This document shows, piece by piece, positions 7,855 to 17,065 of a stretch of 64,000 nt of DNA; the first letter of the stretch is position 1, and every line of letters begins with the position of its first letter. Origin of the DNA: Ignavibacteriota bacterium. Its GTDB lineage: Bacteria; Bacteroidota; Ignavibacteria; Ignavibacteriales; Melioribacteraceae. The notes below the pieces were generated by a model. The model saw only the letters and a program-made list of their open reading frames with translations. It ran no database searches and had not been told where the DNA came from. The stretch covers positions 62,001 through 126,000 of the forward strand of contig JABFGH010000011.1 in the NCBI GenBank assembly GCA_013112585.1, given 5' to 3'. The position numbers and the translations under genes were made by a program.

Positions 7855-10146
7855 ATGATGAAAAGAGCAGTTGTAGTCCTACTTATTTTATTAATTTCAG
7901 CCGCAAACATTTTTGCAGAAACGGGCAGCATAAGGGGAACAGTTTTAAACAGCGTTACAAACTTACCATTAACAGCCGTCAATGTTCTTATTGGCAATTC
8001 ATCCATAGGAACGTCAACAGATGAGCGAGGTGAGTTTACTATTTTAAAAATTAATCCCGGCGAGGTTACTCTTGTTGCTTCGTATGTTGGATTCAAAAAA
8101 ACAAAAATTGCAATTACTGTTGAACAGAATAAAACAACAGCAGTAAAAATATTACTCGAACCGTATGTTATTTCTGTCGGCGAAACAATTGTTACGGGAA
8201 GCAAATACGAAAAGCAGATAAAAGATATTGCGATGCCGCTTGAAGTAATAAAATCAAATGAGATTAAAGCAAAACCTCCGGTTACAATTTCGGATGCACT
8301 GCAGAATTTATCGGGGGTTAGTTTAATCCGTGACGGCATTTGGGGAACTACAGTAAGCATACGCGGTTTGAGCAAACAAAACATTGTTACACTTATTGAC
8401 GGCAACAGAATTGAAACCGGCACCAACATTGCCGCGGGACTATCGATGATTGATGCAATGGATGTTGAGCGAATTGAAGTTATTAAAGGGGCTTCATCTT
8501 CGTTATACGGTTCCGGTGCATTGGGCGGAGTTGTAAATATTATTTCTAAAGACGGAAAGTTTAATGATGAATTGTATTTCGGCGGCTCAATAATTTCAGG
8601 CTACAGTTCGGTAAATAATGGCGGAAGGGGAAGGCTGTCGATAAATGCCGGAAGTGCAAATTGGTTTGCAAAAATTAGCGGAACAAAAAGAAGTGCCGAC
8701 AACACTCAAACGCCCGAAGGTACTTTGGAGAATAGTCAATTTCGCGATAATAATATTTCAGCAGCCGTTGGAGCAATTCCTTTTAGTAATCATGAATTGA
8801 AGTTGACCTATCAGCGATTTTATGCCGAGGATGTTGGAATTCCCGGCGGGGCGCCGTTTCCTAAAACAGCTAAAGCATCTTACCCGGAAGAGAAACGAGA
8901 AATGTTCAACATTGCTTATCGTATCAAAAATTTATTGCCGAGTATGACTAATTTATCATTGAAGTATTTTAATCAAAAAATTGAACGTCGCGTTAAAATT
9001 ATTCCTAATCCAAAAGTAGAATTACGACCGAATGCCGATCATAATACAAACGGCGTTCAGCTTCAAACAGATTGGCTGATTGGCGAAAGCAATTACCTGG
9101 TTGCCGGAATTGATGCTTGGCAGAGAGAACTTGACAGCCGCAGAACACGGGAGATAAAACCGGCTAATCAAATTATTGGCGAAAGACCTGTTCCTATTTC
9201 TGATTATCGCAGTATTGGATTTTTTGTTCAAGATGATTTAAAACTTATTAAAAATGTTTTTAAGATTACAATTGGCGGCAGGGTTGACCAAATAAAAGTT
9301 ACCAACAAAGATGCTTTTAATCCCGAGTATATAATTTCAAATGGTGTACGTAATGATTTACCGCCAAACAGAACGGAACTTTGGAAAGCCGGTGAAGCAG
9401 ATGATATTTCCGCAAGTGCAAATATCGGTTTACTGTTTAGTGCAGCAGAAAATATTGATTTGACATTTAACGCTGCACAATCATTCCGCTCGCCTAATCT
9501 TGAAGAGCGTTACCAATATATCGAACTCGGAGCCGCAACATATTTAGGCGATCCAAATCTTGAACCGGAAAAAGGGACTTTCTTTGATATTGGTGTGCGA
9601 GTGCGTGAAGATAATTTTACAATCAGGGGAAATGTTTTTCTCAATTTTCTTAATGATTTAGTGATAGATCAATTTAAAAGTGAAAATCTTTTTGTGAAAG
9701 AAAATGTAGGTAAAGCCCGGCTGTATGGTTTTGATTTAAATAGTGAAGTGAACTTCTATAAAAATTCTGTAATCTACGCATCCCTTGCCTACGTTAGGGG
9801 CGAGGATACTGAAAAGAAAATTGACCTGCCCGAAATGCCGCCTTTAAATGGACTAATAGCTATCCGCACTCCAATTACACAATATTTTAATGCCGATCTT
9901 TCGGCAAACTTTTCAGCAAAGCAAAATAAAATTGCTGAAGGCGAACAAGCTACTGCAGGCTATGTCAATTTTAATTTTTATTTGAATACAACTTCGCTTA
10001 ACTTTGCTGGCGTAGGCAATAGATTAATGATTGGAGTAGAAAATATCTTTGATAAAGCGTATAGAAATCATCTTTCCACAAATCGCGGTATCATAAAAGT
10101 TGAACCGGGAAGAAATTTTATTTTTCAATGGCAGATGGATTTTTAA
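7855..10146 (+). CDS. TonB-dependent outer-membrane receptor with carboxypeptidase-regulatory-like N-terminal domain
   Basis: High-affinity outer-membrane importer energised by TonB. Order: signal peptide (residues 1-21), a beta-sandwich CarboxypepD_reg-like domain (~25-100, SIRGTVLNSVTNLPLTAVNV), the plug domain (~110-225, with IRGLSKQNIVTLIDGNRIE and IEVIKGASSSLYGSGALGG), and a 22-strand-type barrel to the C-terminal aromatic residue (QWQMDF). Length 763 is normal. Two ATGs are adjacent (7855 and 7858). The substrate is not evident; the next gene encodes a haem-binding-domain protein, so a haem or metal ligand is possible but unproven. Confidence 0.93.
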   Translation: MMKRAVVVLLILLISAANIFAETGSIRGTVLNSVTNLPLTAVNVLIGNSSIGTSTDERGEFTILKINPGEVTLVASYVGFKKTKIAITVEQNKTTAVKILLEPYVISVGETIVTGSKYEKQIKDIAMPLEVIKSNEIKAKPPVTISDALQNLSGVSLIRDGIWGTTVSIRGLSKQNIVTLIDGNRIETGTNIAAGLSMIDAMDVERIEVIKGASSSLYGSGALGGVVNIISKDGKFNDELYFGGSIISGYSSVNNGGRGRLSINAGSANWFAKISGTKRSADNTQTPEGTLENSQFRDNNISAAVGAIPFSNHELKLTYQRFYAEDVGIPGGAPFPKTAKASYPEEKREMFNIAYRIKNLLPSMTNLSLKYFNQKIERRVKIIPNPKVELRPNADHNTNGVQLQTDWLIGESNYLVAGIDAWQRELDSRRTREIKPANQIIGERPVPISDYRSIGFFVQDDLKLIKNVFKITIGGRVDQIKVTNKDAFNPEYIISNGVRNDLPPNRTELWKAGEADDISASANIGLLFSAAENIDLTFNAAQSFRSPNLEERYQYIELGAATYLGDPNLEPEKGTFFDIGVRVREDNFTIRGNVFLNFLNDLVIDQFKSENLFVKENVGKARLYGFDLNSEVNFYKNSVIYASLAYVRGEDTEKKIDLPEMPPLNGLIAIRTPITQYFNADLSANFSAKQNKIAEGEQATAGYVNFNFYLNTTSLNFAGVGNRLMIGVENIFDKAYRNHLSTNRGIIKVEPGRNFIFQWQMDF

Positions 10147-10188
10147 TATTACCTTATATGAAATTGTATTTAACTATCGAGGCAATGT

Positions 10189-10614
10189 ATGATTAAAAAA
10201 ATAATAATTGTTTTAGTTGTTTTATTTTTAATCGCTCAATTTATCGGACCGGAAAAAACGAACCCGCCTGTTACTGCTGACTTAATAGCCGATGAAAATG
10301 TAAAATTAATTTTAAAAACATCATGCTACGACTGCCATTCAAACGAAACGGTTTATCCCTGGTACAGTGATGTAGTTCCTGTTTCATATTTATTGATGAA
10401 TCATATTAACGAAGGGCGGGAACATCTCAATTTTTCCGAGTGGGAAAATTTAGACTCGCTAAAAAAAGAAAAAATGCTTGATGAAATTTGGGAGGAGGTA
10501 GAGGAAAATGAAATGCCTATGTCAAGTTATCTCAAACTTCATCCTGAAGCTGAATTAAGTGCAGTCCAAAAAGAAGTTATGCGGAATTGGGCGGCAGGTA
10601 AAAACAGCAACTAA
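10189..10614 (+). CDS. Membrane-anchored haem-binding domain protein (small c-type cytochrome-like)
   Basis: A 141-aa protein with one N-terminal hydrophobic helix (residues 1-20), then a periplasmic haem-binding domain carrying CYDCHSNET with the CxxCH haem attachment motif at about residue 46-50. It continues with YPWYSDVVPVSYLL and a helical C-terminus containing PMSSYLKLHPEA, where Met could be the distal ligand. This matches the haem-binding domain family common in Bacteroidota. It begins 42 bp after the TonB receptor and is likely cotranscribed. The electron partner is unknown. Confidence 0.85.
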   Translation: MIKKIIIVLVVLFLIAQFIGPEKTNPPVTADLIADENVKLILKTSCYDCHSNETVYPWYSDVVPVSYLLMNHINEGREHLNFSEWENLDSLKKEKMLDEIWEEVEENEMPMSSYLKLHPEAELSAVQKEVMRNWAAGKNSN

Positions 10615-10709
10615 TAGTTGATTGGTTGTTTGAAGTAAATGCCCGGTTTATTAATTTTCATTAAGTTGGATTTCTAAATTGAATAATATTCAATAATTAG
10701 GTGCAGCAG

Positions 10710-11924
10710 ATGAAATTTATTATTTCCCTACGATCAATTGTTTTATCACTTTGTATTTTCCTCCTCTCCCTATCTGCTAATGCTCTCATAGCAAACCCAA
10801 ACAGCAATGTGGAATTTAAACTTGCAAAATTACATTACTCAAATTCAAGAGGCGAAAAAGGAATAACCGTTTTTGACTATAACAGCAAAGGACATTTGGA
10901 TATTGCTGTTTGGCATTTATTGGACGGATCAAGAATTTCAATAAATTATTACGATGTCAATGAAGATGGTAATGTTTCAAAAAATCACCGCGAATTTTCC
11001 GACGGAACCACATCAACAAAAATTTTCAGCTATAACAAAGCAGGCAAATTAACTTACGAAGAGTTTTCGAATAGTGATGAAAAAACCGGCACGGTTAGTT
11101 ATAAATACAACTCACTCGGTGATCCCGAAAAAGCAATTTGCCAGGGATTGAATGGATGGTTCTACGGAACAATAGAATACACCTGCGACGCTAGGGGAAA
11201 TAAAATTAAGGGGGCAATAATACAAAGCGGTAAACGCACCGGTATGATCGAATACACTTATGATGTTTATAATAGTTTAGTAAAAGAGGTTTGGCGGTTC
11301 GGTACTGTGTGGAGTCAGAATTTTAATTATGAATATGAGCCCTATGATTCCGAACAACGGATAAAATACTCCTCGCCGAATATTTTTTTGATCAATAACC
11401 CGGGCAGAGTAAAAAAAGAAAATTACGATTATTCAAACGAGAATGGCGGACCATCAGAATACTTTTATAATAATTTCGGTAAACTTGAGAAAAAAACATT
11501 TGAACGCTCTGATGGCTTGAAGACCGTCACAAGATATCTTTACAGCAATAAGGGCAAACCGGTTAAGGCGTTCCGCAGTTATTCAAATAAATCATCGGCA
11601 GTATTCACTTTTGAATATGACTCACTTGGCAGGTTGAGCGGCAAAACATTTATAAAACCCGACAGCACTGCCGGAAGTGAAATGTATATTTATAGTGAAG
11701 AAGGAAAACTGGCTGAAGTGCAATACAAAAATATGGATATGTGGCTTAGTGGAGTTATAACTTTTGAGCATGACGAAGTCGGAAAAATCATCAAAGGTAA
11801 TTTTGTGGGTGAAAATAATTTTAATGCAGAAATAGATTTCTCCTACAATCTGAAAAATCAATTAACACAAATTTTCTGGCAGCTTACAGACGGAAGAACA
11901 CAGACTTATACTTTTGAGTATTAA
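10710..11924 (+). CDS. Exported YD/RHS-like repeat protein
   Basis: A secreted protein of about 404 aa. After a signal peptide (ending near SANA) it consists of roughly ten irregular ~35-40-residue repeats built around YD-type motifs (FDYNSKGHL, YKYNSLGDP, FEYDSLGRLS, FEHDEVGKI, FSYNLKNQL), which form beta-hairpin tracks in RHS-like proteins. No toxin tip or DUF is visible and it is far shorter than true RHS proteins. I prefer ATG 10710, preceded by AGG at 10 bp, over the in-frame GTG at 10701. A decayed copy of its last ~80 bp lies 200 bp downstream. Function unknown. Confidence 0.75.
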   Translation: MKFIISLRSIVLSLCIFLLSLSANALIANPNSNVEFKLAKLHYSNSRGEKGITVFDYNSKGHLDIAVWHLLDGSRISINYYDVNEDGNVSKNHREFSDGTTSTKIFSYNKAGKLTYEEFSNSDEKTGTVSYKYNSLGDPEKAICQGLNGWFYGTIEYTCDARGNKIKGAIIQSGKRTGMIEYTYDVYNSLVKEVWRFGTVWSQNFNYEYEPYDSEQRIKYSSPNIFLINNPGRVKKENYDYSNENGGPSEYFYNNFGKLEKKTFERSDGLKTVTRYLYSNKGKPVKAFRSYSNKSSAVFTFEYDSLGRLSGKTFIKPDSTAGSEMYIYSEEGKLAEVQYKNMDMWLSGVITFEHDEVGKIIKGNFVGENNFNAEIDFSYNLKNQLTQIFWQLTDGRTQTYTFEY

Positions 11925-12171
11925 AACCTTTGTGAACTTTGTGTGCTTTTTCATAGTGAACTTTGTGGTTTGATGGCTTTTAACCACGAAGAACACAAAG
12001 CAGGCACAAAGGACACAAAGTTAAAAATCAGTCAGCATAATTCATACAATTTGAAAAATCAGTTGGCAAAGATATTTTGGCAGCTTACAGACGGAAGAAC
12101 ATAGACCTATACTTTTAAGTATTAAAATCTTTGTGAACTTCGTGTTTGTTTTCTTGGTGAACTTTGTGGTT
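11844..12171 (+). repeat. Imperfect ~127-bp direct duplication of the YD-protein 3' end plus CACAAAG-rich flank
   Basis: Bases 11844-11970 (end of the YD-repeat gene, its stop codon and a CTTTGTG-rich tail) are repeated at 12044-12171 with about 80 percent identity by eye. In the second copy the codon before the final motif has become a TAG stop and the frame is no longer coding. Between the copies (11971-12020) is a reverse-orientation AACCACGAAGAACACAAAG stretch, so the tails form a large imperfect inverted repeat. Best read as a tandem duplication followed by decay. Confidence 0.75.
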
Positions 12172-12176
12172 AAGGC

Positions 12177-12284
12177 ATTGAAATAGCTTTTAAAGTCGAT
12201 GACATTGAAGCTCCAATTGAGTTTTTAAAATTCAAAAACAACGATAAAGATAATATGCTGAGCTATAAAATGTACAGAGTATAA
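12177..12284 (+). pseudogene. Possible gene remnant resembling a VOC/glyoxalase C-terminal segment
   Basis: A 35-codon stretch, opened directly by a stop codon and lacking any start, encodes IEIAFKVDDIEAPIEFLK and ends SYKMYRV-stop. The first part is reminiscent of the beta-strand/helix motif of vicinal-oxygen-chelate proteins. It lies directly after the decayed duplicate, in a region with no intact gene. It could also be chance; the similarity is from memory only. Confidence 0.3.
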
Positions 12285-12327
12285 CTACTTTTAAACTGAT
12301 TCGTCTTAATAATAAAATCAATTCCGC

Positions 12328-13680
12328 ATGAAAAGATTTTATGTTTTAATATTATTTGTCTCTACGATAATATTTGTTATTTGGGCAGCCTTAGAACTAA
12401 ACAAAAACACCGATGGATATTTGTACGGAAACTCACTTCGCCAAAACAGACTGGTGAATACTATTCGTCTCCATAAATATGGCATCACCGGAGAAAGGAT
12501 AAAAGTCGGAGTTTTGGATGCCGGATTCTATGCGGCACATTCAGTATTTGCTGATACAAAAATATTAGGGGAGTATGATTTTGTTACTAATAAATCAACA
12601 ACATTTAACAAAGATCATATAAAAGGTGTAAAGCACGGTACAAATGTTTTTTCAGTAATTGGAGGCTACCTGGAAAATGATTTGATCGGAATAGCTTATG
12701 GCGCGTCATACTATTTGGCAAAGTCTGATAAATCCTCCGACAGACTTTGGGAAGAAGAAACACTTGCAGTTAGAGCCTCTGAATGGCTTTACGAAAATGA
12801 TGTGGATATAATTACTACCTCGCTAAGTTTTAATAAATGTGATAATGCAGATTATTACTATCCGCATCAGATGGATGGGAAAACTACTCGAATAACACAA
12901 ACAGCGGACAGCATTGTTAACAAAGGAGTTTTGTATTTCTGCTCGGCAGGAAATAAATTTGAATCTGAGTGGCGCATTATAGAACCGCCTGCAGACGGTT
13001 TCAATGTACTTGCCGTTGGGGCAATTGATAAATTCGGCAAGCATTCATTTTTCAGTTCTTGCGGTCCAACGGTTGACGGCAGAATTAAACCTGATATTGC
13101 AGCACCCGGAGAAGGAGTCTGGAGCGCTAAATATGATCCTAAGTTCGAAACCCAATTCGGCTGGGACCACGGCACATCACTTGCTGCACCAATTGCAGCA
13201 GGCGTTGCTGCGCTTGTACTTTCAACGCATCCTAACCTCTCTCAGTTTGAACTAATGGAGGCGATAAAAAACTCATCTTCTAAAGCTGACTCACCCGATA
13301 CACTTTATGGCTATGGTATTCCTGATGCTGAAAAAGCAGTTAGTTATTTTGGGCCGGCTTTTTCAAATACGCCAATTTTTGAGATAGATGGTAATGAACT
13401 TACTATTGAAACTTATGTTTTCAGCAGCAATGGAGTTGATAGATCAAGTGTTGAGGTTTATTTGTTGGAAGGGGAGAGTGAAAAGCAATCAAGTTATAAA
13501 ATGTATGAGATTGACGATGATCATTATGCTTGCGAAATAGAGCTTGAAAATCTTGATGCAGATTTCAGTATCTATTTTACAGCAAAAGATAAAAGGGGCA
13601 AACTTACAAAATATCCGGCAGGAAAAATTGGTGATAATTTTATTTTAAAAATAATAAATGAAAGAGCGGAGCTATTGTAA
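12328..13680 (+). CDS. Exported subtilisin-like serine protease (S8 family)
   Basis: Secreted or membrane-anchored endopeptidase. An N-terminal hydrophobic segment (residues 4-22) precedes the catalytic domain, with the triad visible as Asp64 (VGVLDAGF), His103 (KHGTNVFS) and Ser284 (HGTSLAAP). The oxyanion Asn region CSAGNKF is present. A ~110-residue beta-rich C-terminal extension (residues ~345-450) has no recognised sorting signal. There is no long propeptide, which is unusual for secreted subtilases. It stands alone after a 400-bp repeat region. Triad intact, so activity is expected. Confidence 0.92.
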   Translation: MKRFYVLILFVSTIIFVIWAALELNKNTDGYLYGNSLRQNRLVNTIRLHKYGITGERIKVGVLDAGFYAAHSVFADTKILGEYDFVTNKSTTFNKDHIKGVKHGTNVFSVIGGYLENDLIGIAYGASYYLAKSDKSSDRLWEEETLAVRASEWLYENDVDIITTSLSFNKCDNADYYYPHQMDGKTTRITQTADSIVNKGVLYFCSAGNKFESEWRIIEPPADGFNVLAVGAIDKFGKHSFFSSCGPTVDGRIKPDIAAPGEGVWSAKYDPKFETQFGWDHGTSLAAPIAAGVAALVLSTHPNLSQFELMEAIKNSSSKADSPDTLYGYGIPDAEKAVSYFGPAFSNTPIFEIDGNELTIETYVFSSNGVDRSSVEVYLLEGESEKQSSYKMYEIDDDHYACEIELENLDADFSIYFTAKDKRGKLTKYPAGKIGDNFILKIINERAELL

Positions 13681-13742
13681 TATTTGTAGAATGAAGTTAT
13701 TATTCTTAAAATGATTATGTGATTGTATAAACGGAGGACAAC

Positions 13743-14279
13743 ATGAAGTTATTTTTATCATTAGCATTAATTCTACTAATTGCTTTTTCAATAACCGGAC
13801 AAGAGGAACCCAAGCAGATACTTGAATCCGGAGATGTTGAACATTTTATTGAAACTTTTCCGAAGCTGGAAAAAGATTTTGATGAATACGGCTTACGGTA
13901 TGAAGCAAGAGAAGGGAATGTTACAATACCTGAAGCAGTTAAAGCAAAGGATGATTTTTTAAGCATATTAAAAAAGCACGGCTGGGACGAAAATTTCTTT
14001 CAGAAATTTGGTGCTATCATGCTCGGGTACAGCACTATTGTTTACGGGAAAGAAATGAAAACGGCAGACAGTAAACTAGACAGATCAATTAAAGAGATAG
14101 ATGATAATCCAAATCTTACACCGGAAATGAAAACACAATTGAAAGAGCAGATGAGATTAGTTAAAAGTGCAATGGAGGAGCAGAAAGTTAATCTCAAAAA
14201 AAGCATTCATCAGAATGATTTGGATATAGTTAGACCATATATTGAAGAAATTAAAAATGTAATTGATAAGAAGAATTGA
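13743..14279 (+). CDS. Exported helical protein of unknown function
   Basis: A 178-aa protein with a signal peptide (cleavage near ITGQ, residue ~19). The mature part is almost entirely helical and charged, with a Lys/Glu-rich segment (residues ~105-160) that could form a coiled coil. No family recognised. GGAGGA lies at good spacing before the ATG. The following membrane gene begins 4 bp after its stop, so the two form a small operon, probably acting at the envelope. Confidence 0.75.
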   Translation: MKLFLSLALILLIAFSITGQEEPKQILESGDVEHFIETFPKLEKDFDEYGLRYEAREGNVTIPEAVKAKDDFLSILKKHGWDENFFQKFGAIMLGYSTIVYGKEMKTADSKLDRSIKEIDDNPNLTPEMKTQLKEQMRLVKSAMEEQKVNLKKSIHQNDLDIVRPYIEEIKNVIDKKN

Positions 14280-14283
14280 ACTA

Positions 14284-14679
14284 ATGAAATTCAAACCTAA
14301 AAGAGATTTAACATACGCCATTGTAATTTGGCTTGGACCTGCACTGATTCTTCCATATTTAATTTTTTCATTTTCAATTTATATGCTGATTGTCTTTAGC
14401 ATTTATTTGCTGTTAGCCTTTTGGATATGGAACAGCACAAGTTATAAAATTGAGAACGGCGAGCTTTTAATTAAATGCTGGGTAATGAAAAAGAGAATTA
14501 AAATATCAGAAATAAAAAGTGTTCGAAAAACGAAAAACAACTATTCATCCTATTGTTTATCGGCTGAAAGGTTAGGAATAAAAAGTTTTAACGAAGGAGA
14601 GATCTATATTGCTCCGCTGGAAACAGATATTTTTTTAAGTGAAGTGCAAAAAATAAATTCCAGCATACAAATCACTTAA
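14284..14679 (+). CDS. Small membrane protein with bacterial PH-like domain
   Basis: About 132 aa. Two closely spaced hydrophobic helices (residues ~12-55 from this start) are followed by a short beta-rich domain, SYKIENGELLIKCWVMKKRIKISEIKSVRKTKN, matching the pattern of bacterial PH/YdbT-like domains where a two-helix anchor precedes a PH fold. I choose ATG 14284, four bases after the preceding stop; an upstream in-frame TTG at 14263 would overlap that gene. Ligand or partner unknown. An intrinsic terminator follows at 14716. Confidence 0.7.
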   Translation: MKFKPKRDLTYAIVIWLGPALILPYLIFSFSIYMLIVFSIYLLLAFWIWNSTSYKIENGELLIKCWVMKKRIKISEIKSVRKTKNNYSSYCLSAERLGIKSFNEGEIYIAPLETDIFLSEVQKINSSIQIT

Positions 14680-14715
14680 GTAGTTTTAAGAATTTAATTA
14701 ATAACTTGAGAACAA

Positions 14716-14750
14716 AGCCCGAATTGAAAGATCAACCCGGGCTCATTTTC
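14716..14750 (+). terminator. Probable intrinsic terminator after the PH-like gene
   Basis: Stem AGCCCG (14716-14721) pairs perfectly with CGGGCT (14738-14743), with a 16-base loop and a following ATTTTCTT tract. The long loop makes it weaker than the terminators at 31764 and 50061. It would end the two-gene plus-strand operon before the convergent T9SS cargo gene. Confidence 0.55.
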
Positions 14751-14757
14751 TTATATT

Positions 14758-14796
14758 CTGACTACTGACTACTGACTACTGACTACTGACTACTGT
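14758..14796. repeat. Heptanucleotide tandem repeat (GACTACT)n
   Basis: About five head-to-tail copies of GACTACT, followed by degenerate units (GTATTCTGAATTCTGTCTCCT) up to the stop of the minus-strand T9SS cargo gene. It is intergenic, between two convergent genes, so copy-number slippage would not change a protein. It is a simple microsatellite, not a CRISPR. Confidence 0.9.
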
Positions 14797-14816
14797 ATTC
14801 TGAATTCTGTCTCCTG

Positions 14817-15941
14817 CTACTTCAGCAACGTCATCTTAATTGATTTTGAAAAATTGCCCGCAGAAATTTTTGCGATATACAATCCGCTTACAAGTCCGGC
14901 GGCGTCAAAGTTCGCTCTGTATGTTCCTGCATTCTGCTCTGTATTAACAAGCACGGCAACTTCATTACCCAGAATATCATAAACTTTCAAATCAACAAAA
15001 GATTCTTTTGTAAGAGAATACTCAATAAGAGTACTGGGGTTAAACGGGTTTGGATAATTTTGAGATAGACTAAATTCTGTTGGTGTAATTCCGGAAATTT
15101 CCTCAACATCCGTAACTGAATTATCGCTCCACCCTATTGTACCCATTATTGATCCTGAGTTTGGCGGATTAACCGCATCAGCTAGAACTGAAAAAGATTC
15201 ACCGGTTTTAGTTATAAATGAATATGTGGTTGACATATCAGTTGAAATCGGAAATCCGGAAACATAAGTAGTTGTTGTTTCATCTTCACGCAGTCTTAAT
15301 GCGGGATAGCTTCCGCCATCGGGCAACATCAATGTGCCCCATGCATCTACATTAAAGTTAATTACCGATTTCAAAATGTTGACAAACCCTGTTGGAACAC
15401 CGTTGAAAGAGGATTCACTTTCTGTGGAGTCTGATCTTGACCATGTCTTGGAAAATGTAACCGGAAAATCGTATTCATTGAATGGGGGATAGTGAATAAT
15501 TGCAGTCTCAATTGTGCCTTGTGTGTTTGGCGTTACAAAGTTGTTTTCTGAATAAGAGCCGTATTCCAAACTTGGTGTTCCGGTAGAATAATAACTCCAT
15601 GATTTACTTGTGATTGTTGTTGTATCATCCGACATAAAAGTTCTTGTGTAATATCCAACAACATTTGATGAAGGAAATGCGGCAGCAACAGGAGTTCCGG
15701 CGGGGCTAATGTAATTGATCGACAATGCGAAATCAGGAACGTATCCGGAAAAATCCCAATTGTTATTACCGCCCGGATTACCAATGTTCACCGAAACTGC
15801 ATTGGTATCTGCAAAACTGTTTTCCGATGCACCAATTGAAAACAGCGAATTAAAATCAGCCTGCGTAATTGTTATTTGAGAATATATATGTGAAGCGGAA
15901 AAAATCAGAATAGTAAAAAGAGTTTTAAATATATTTTTCAT
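14817..15941 (-). CDS. Secreted protein with type IX secretion (T9SS type A) sorting domain
   Basis: A 374-aa protein: signal peptide (residues 1-21, ending HIYSQ), a ~260-residue beta-rich body rich in Ser, Thr, Gly and Asn with no recognised enzyme motif, then the ~80-residue C-terminal sorting domain. The latter begins NYPNPFNPSTLIEYSL, continues VYDILGNEVAVLV and GLVSGLYIAKI, and ends SKSIKMTLLK. This domain directs export through the T9SS and surface attachment. The body resembles other Ignavibacteria cargo of unknown role. The gene is isolated, converging on the PH-like gene. Confidence 0.9.
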   Translation of the reverse strand: MKNIFKTLFTILIFSASHIYSQITITQADFNSLFSIGASENSFADTNAVSVNIGNPGGNNNWDFSGYVPDFALSINYISPAGTPVAAAFPSSNVVGYYTRTFMSDDTTTITSKSWSYYSTGTPSLEYGSYSENNFVTPNTQGTIETAIIHYPPFNEYDFPVTFSKTWSRSDSTESESSFNGVPTGFVNILKSVINFNVDAWGTLMLPDGGSYPALRLREDETTTTYVSGFPISTDMSTTYSFITKTGESFSVLADAVNPPNSGSIMGTIGWSDNSVTDVEEISGITPTEFSLSQNYPNPFNPSTLIEYSLTKESFVDLKVYDILGNEVAVLVNTEQNAGTYRANFDAAGLVSGLYIAKISAGNFSKSIKMTLLK

Positions 15942-16044
15942 ATCAACCTCTCCTATTTGTGTTAAGTTAAAATAAGATAAGAGGAATTATTTAAATTTCA
16001 AAATATCCTTTTGAATAAAACAATAGGTTTATCAACCGTATAAT

Positions 16045-17007
16045 TTAGTTGATATTGTAATACCCTCTTGCCCAATCGAGAGTTTTTTTAATCCCCTTTT
16101 CATAACTTGTTGCAGGCAGCTCGCCAAAAGTTTTTTTGTATTGCGAACCATCCAAAATTAATTTGTGTCTTTTCAGATAGAGCATCTCTTTCACTTCTCT
16201 AACTATTGGATTAAACAAACCCATCAGCGTAAAAATAAAATTTGAATTAAGTACCTGCATTTTTGATTCTTTGCCGCCCTGTTCTGAAATTTCTTTTAAG
16301 AATTTTTCGGTTGTGGTTTCGCAGCAGGCGGGAATATTAAATTCTCTACGGTTAGACTTTTCAGATAAACCTCCTTCAACCATTGCTTTTGCCGCATCTT
16401 CAATAAAAATATATTCAACTTCAACATTTTTGCTGCCAATCCATTTTAATGTTTTTCCCGTTAGAGCATTAATAAAAACCTGTTCTGAAAAACCATTAAT
16501 CACATAAGGTCCGTAGAAATCGGGCATACGGATTATTGCAAAATTAAGTCCTTCATCTTTGCCGGCTTTAAATAGCATATTCTCCATATCTAATCTTATT
16601 CTGCCCTTTTTGGTATTCGGAAACTTCGGATGCAATTCATCTACACGGTTATATTGAGCAAACCCGTAGGTATAAACATTGCCGGGAAATACGAGCTTTA
16701 CATTATTTTTAATACATGCATCAATCGAAATCTTTAATAGTGGTCTTACTGTTGCTGCCCATTTGTGGTAATGAGTGTTGATACAATAAAACAGTGCCGT
16801 GCAATTTTGAGAGGCTTTGATTACATCTTCTGCGTTGAATGCATCGCCGGTAATAATTTTTACATTTGCAGAATCCTTAAAATATTTTTCTCCTTTTTCC
16901 TTATCTCTGCAAAGTACGGATACTGTTTTTTCTTTACCTGTTAATTCTGCAACAATGGCTTTTCCAATACCGCCGGTTGCGCCCAATACTAAATAATGCT
17001 CATCCAT
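16045..17007 (-). CDS. NAD(P)-dependent epimerase/dehydratase family protein (atypical or extended SDR)
   Basis: A 320-aa Rossmann-fold protein. The nucleotide-binding loop GATGGIGKAI is at residues 8-17, an NVYTYG motif (residues ~125-130) stands where the catalytic YxxxK region and its neighbours lie, and RMPDFYGPYV is typical of NAD-dependent epimerase/NmrA-like proteins. The canonical YxxxK is not clear, so it may be an atypical or regulatory SDR. Substrate unknown. It lies 58 bp downstream of glgA on the same strand and may be cotranscribed, but need not be a glycogen gene. Confidence 0.8.
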   Translation of the reverse strand: MDEHYLVLGATGGIGKAIVAELTGKEKTVSVLCRDKEKGEKYFKDSANVKIITGDAFNAEDVIKASQNCTALFYCINTHYHKWAATVRPLLKISIDACIKNNVKLVFPGNVYTYGFAQYNRVDELHPKFPNTKKGRIRLDMENMLFKAGKDEGLNFAIIRMPDFYGPYVINGFSEQVFINALTGKTLKWIGSKNVEVEYIFIEDAAKAMVEGGLSEKSNRREFNIPACCETTTEKFLKEISEQGGKESKMQVLNSNFIFTLMGLFNPIVREVKEMLYLKRHKLILDGSQYKKTFGELPATSYEKGIKKTLDWARGYYNIN

Positions 17008-17065
17008 TATAACCCCGTAATTTTCAATAGTTATTTATCAGTTTTATATTCAGCAGAGGAAAAAA

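Noticed and set aside
7833-8429. 198-codon antisense frame over the TonB receptor start
   Set aside because: It lies opposite the signal peptide, CarboxypepD_reg and plug domains of a clear TonB receptor, with no ribosome binding site or family resemblance.
12867-13175. Antisense and shifted frames inside the subtilase gene
   Set aside because: The subtilase frame has an intact catalytic triad. The others are shadows of it.
14758-14796. Tandem repeats taken as a CRISPR array
   Set aside because: The unit is only 7 bp, with no spacers and no cas genes. It is a microsatellite.
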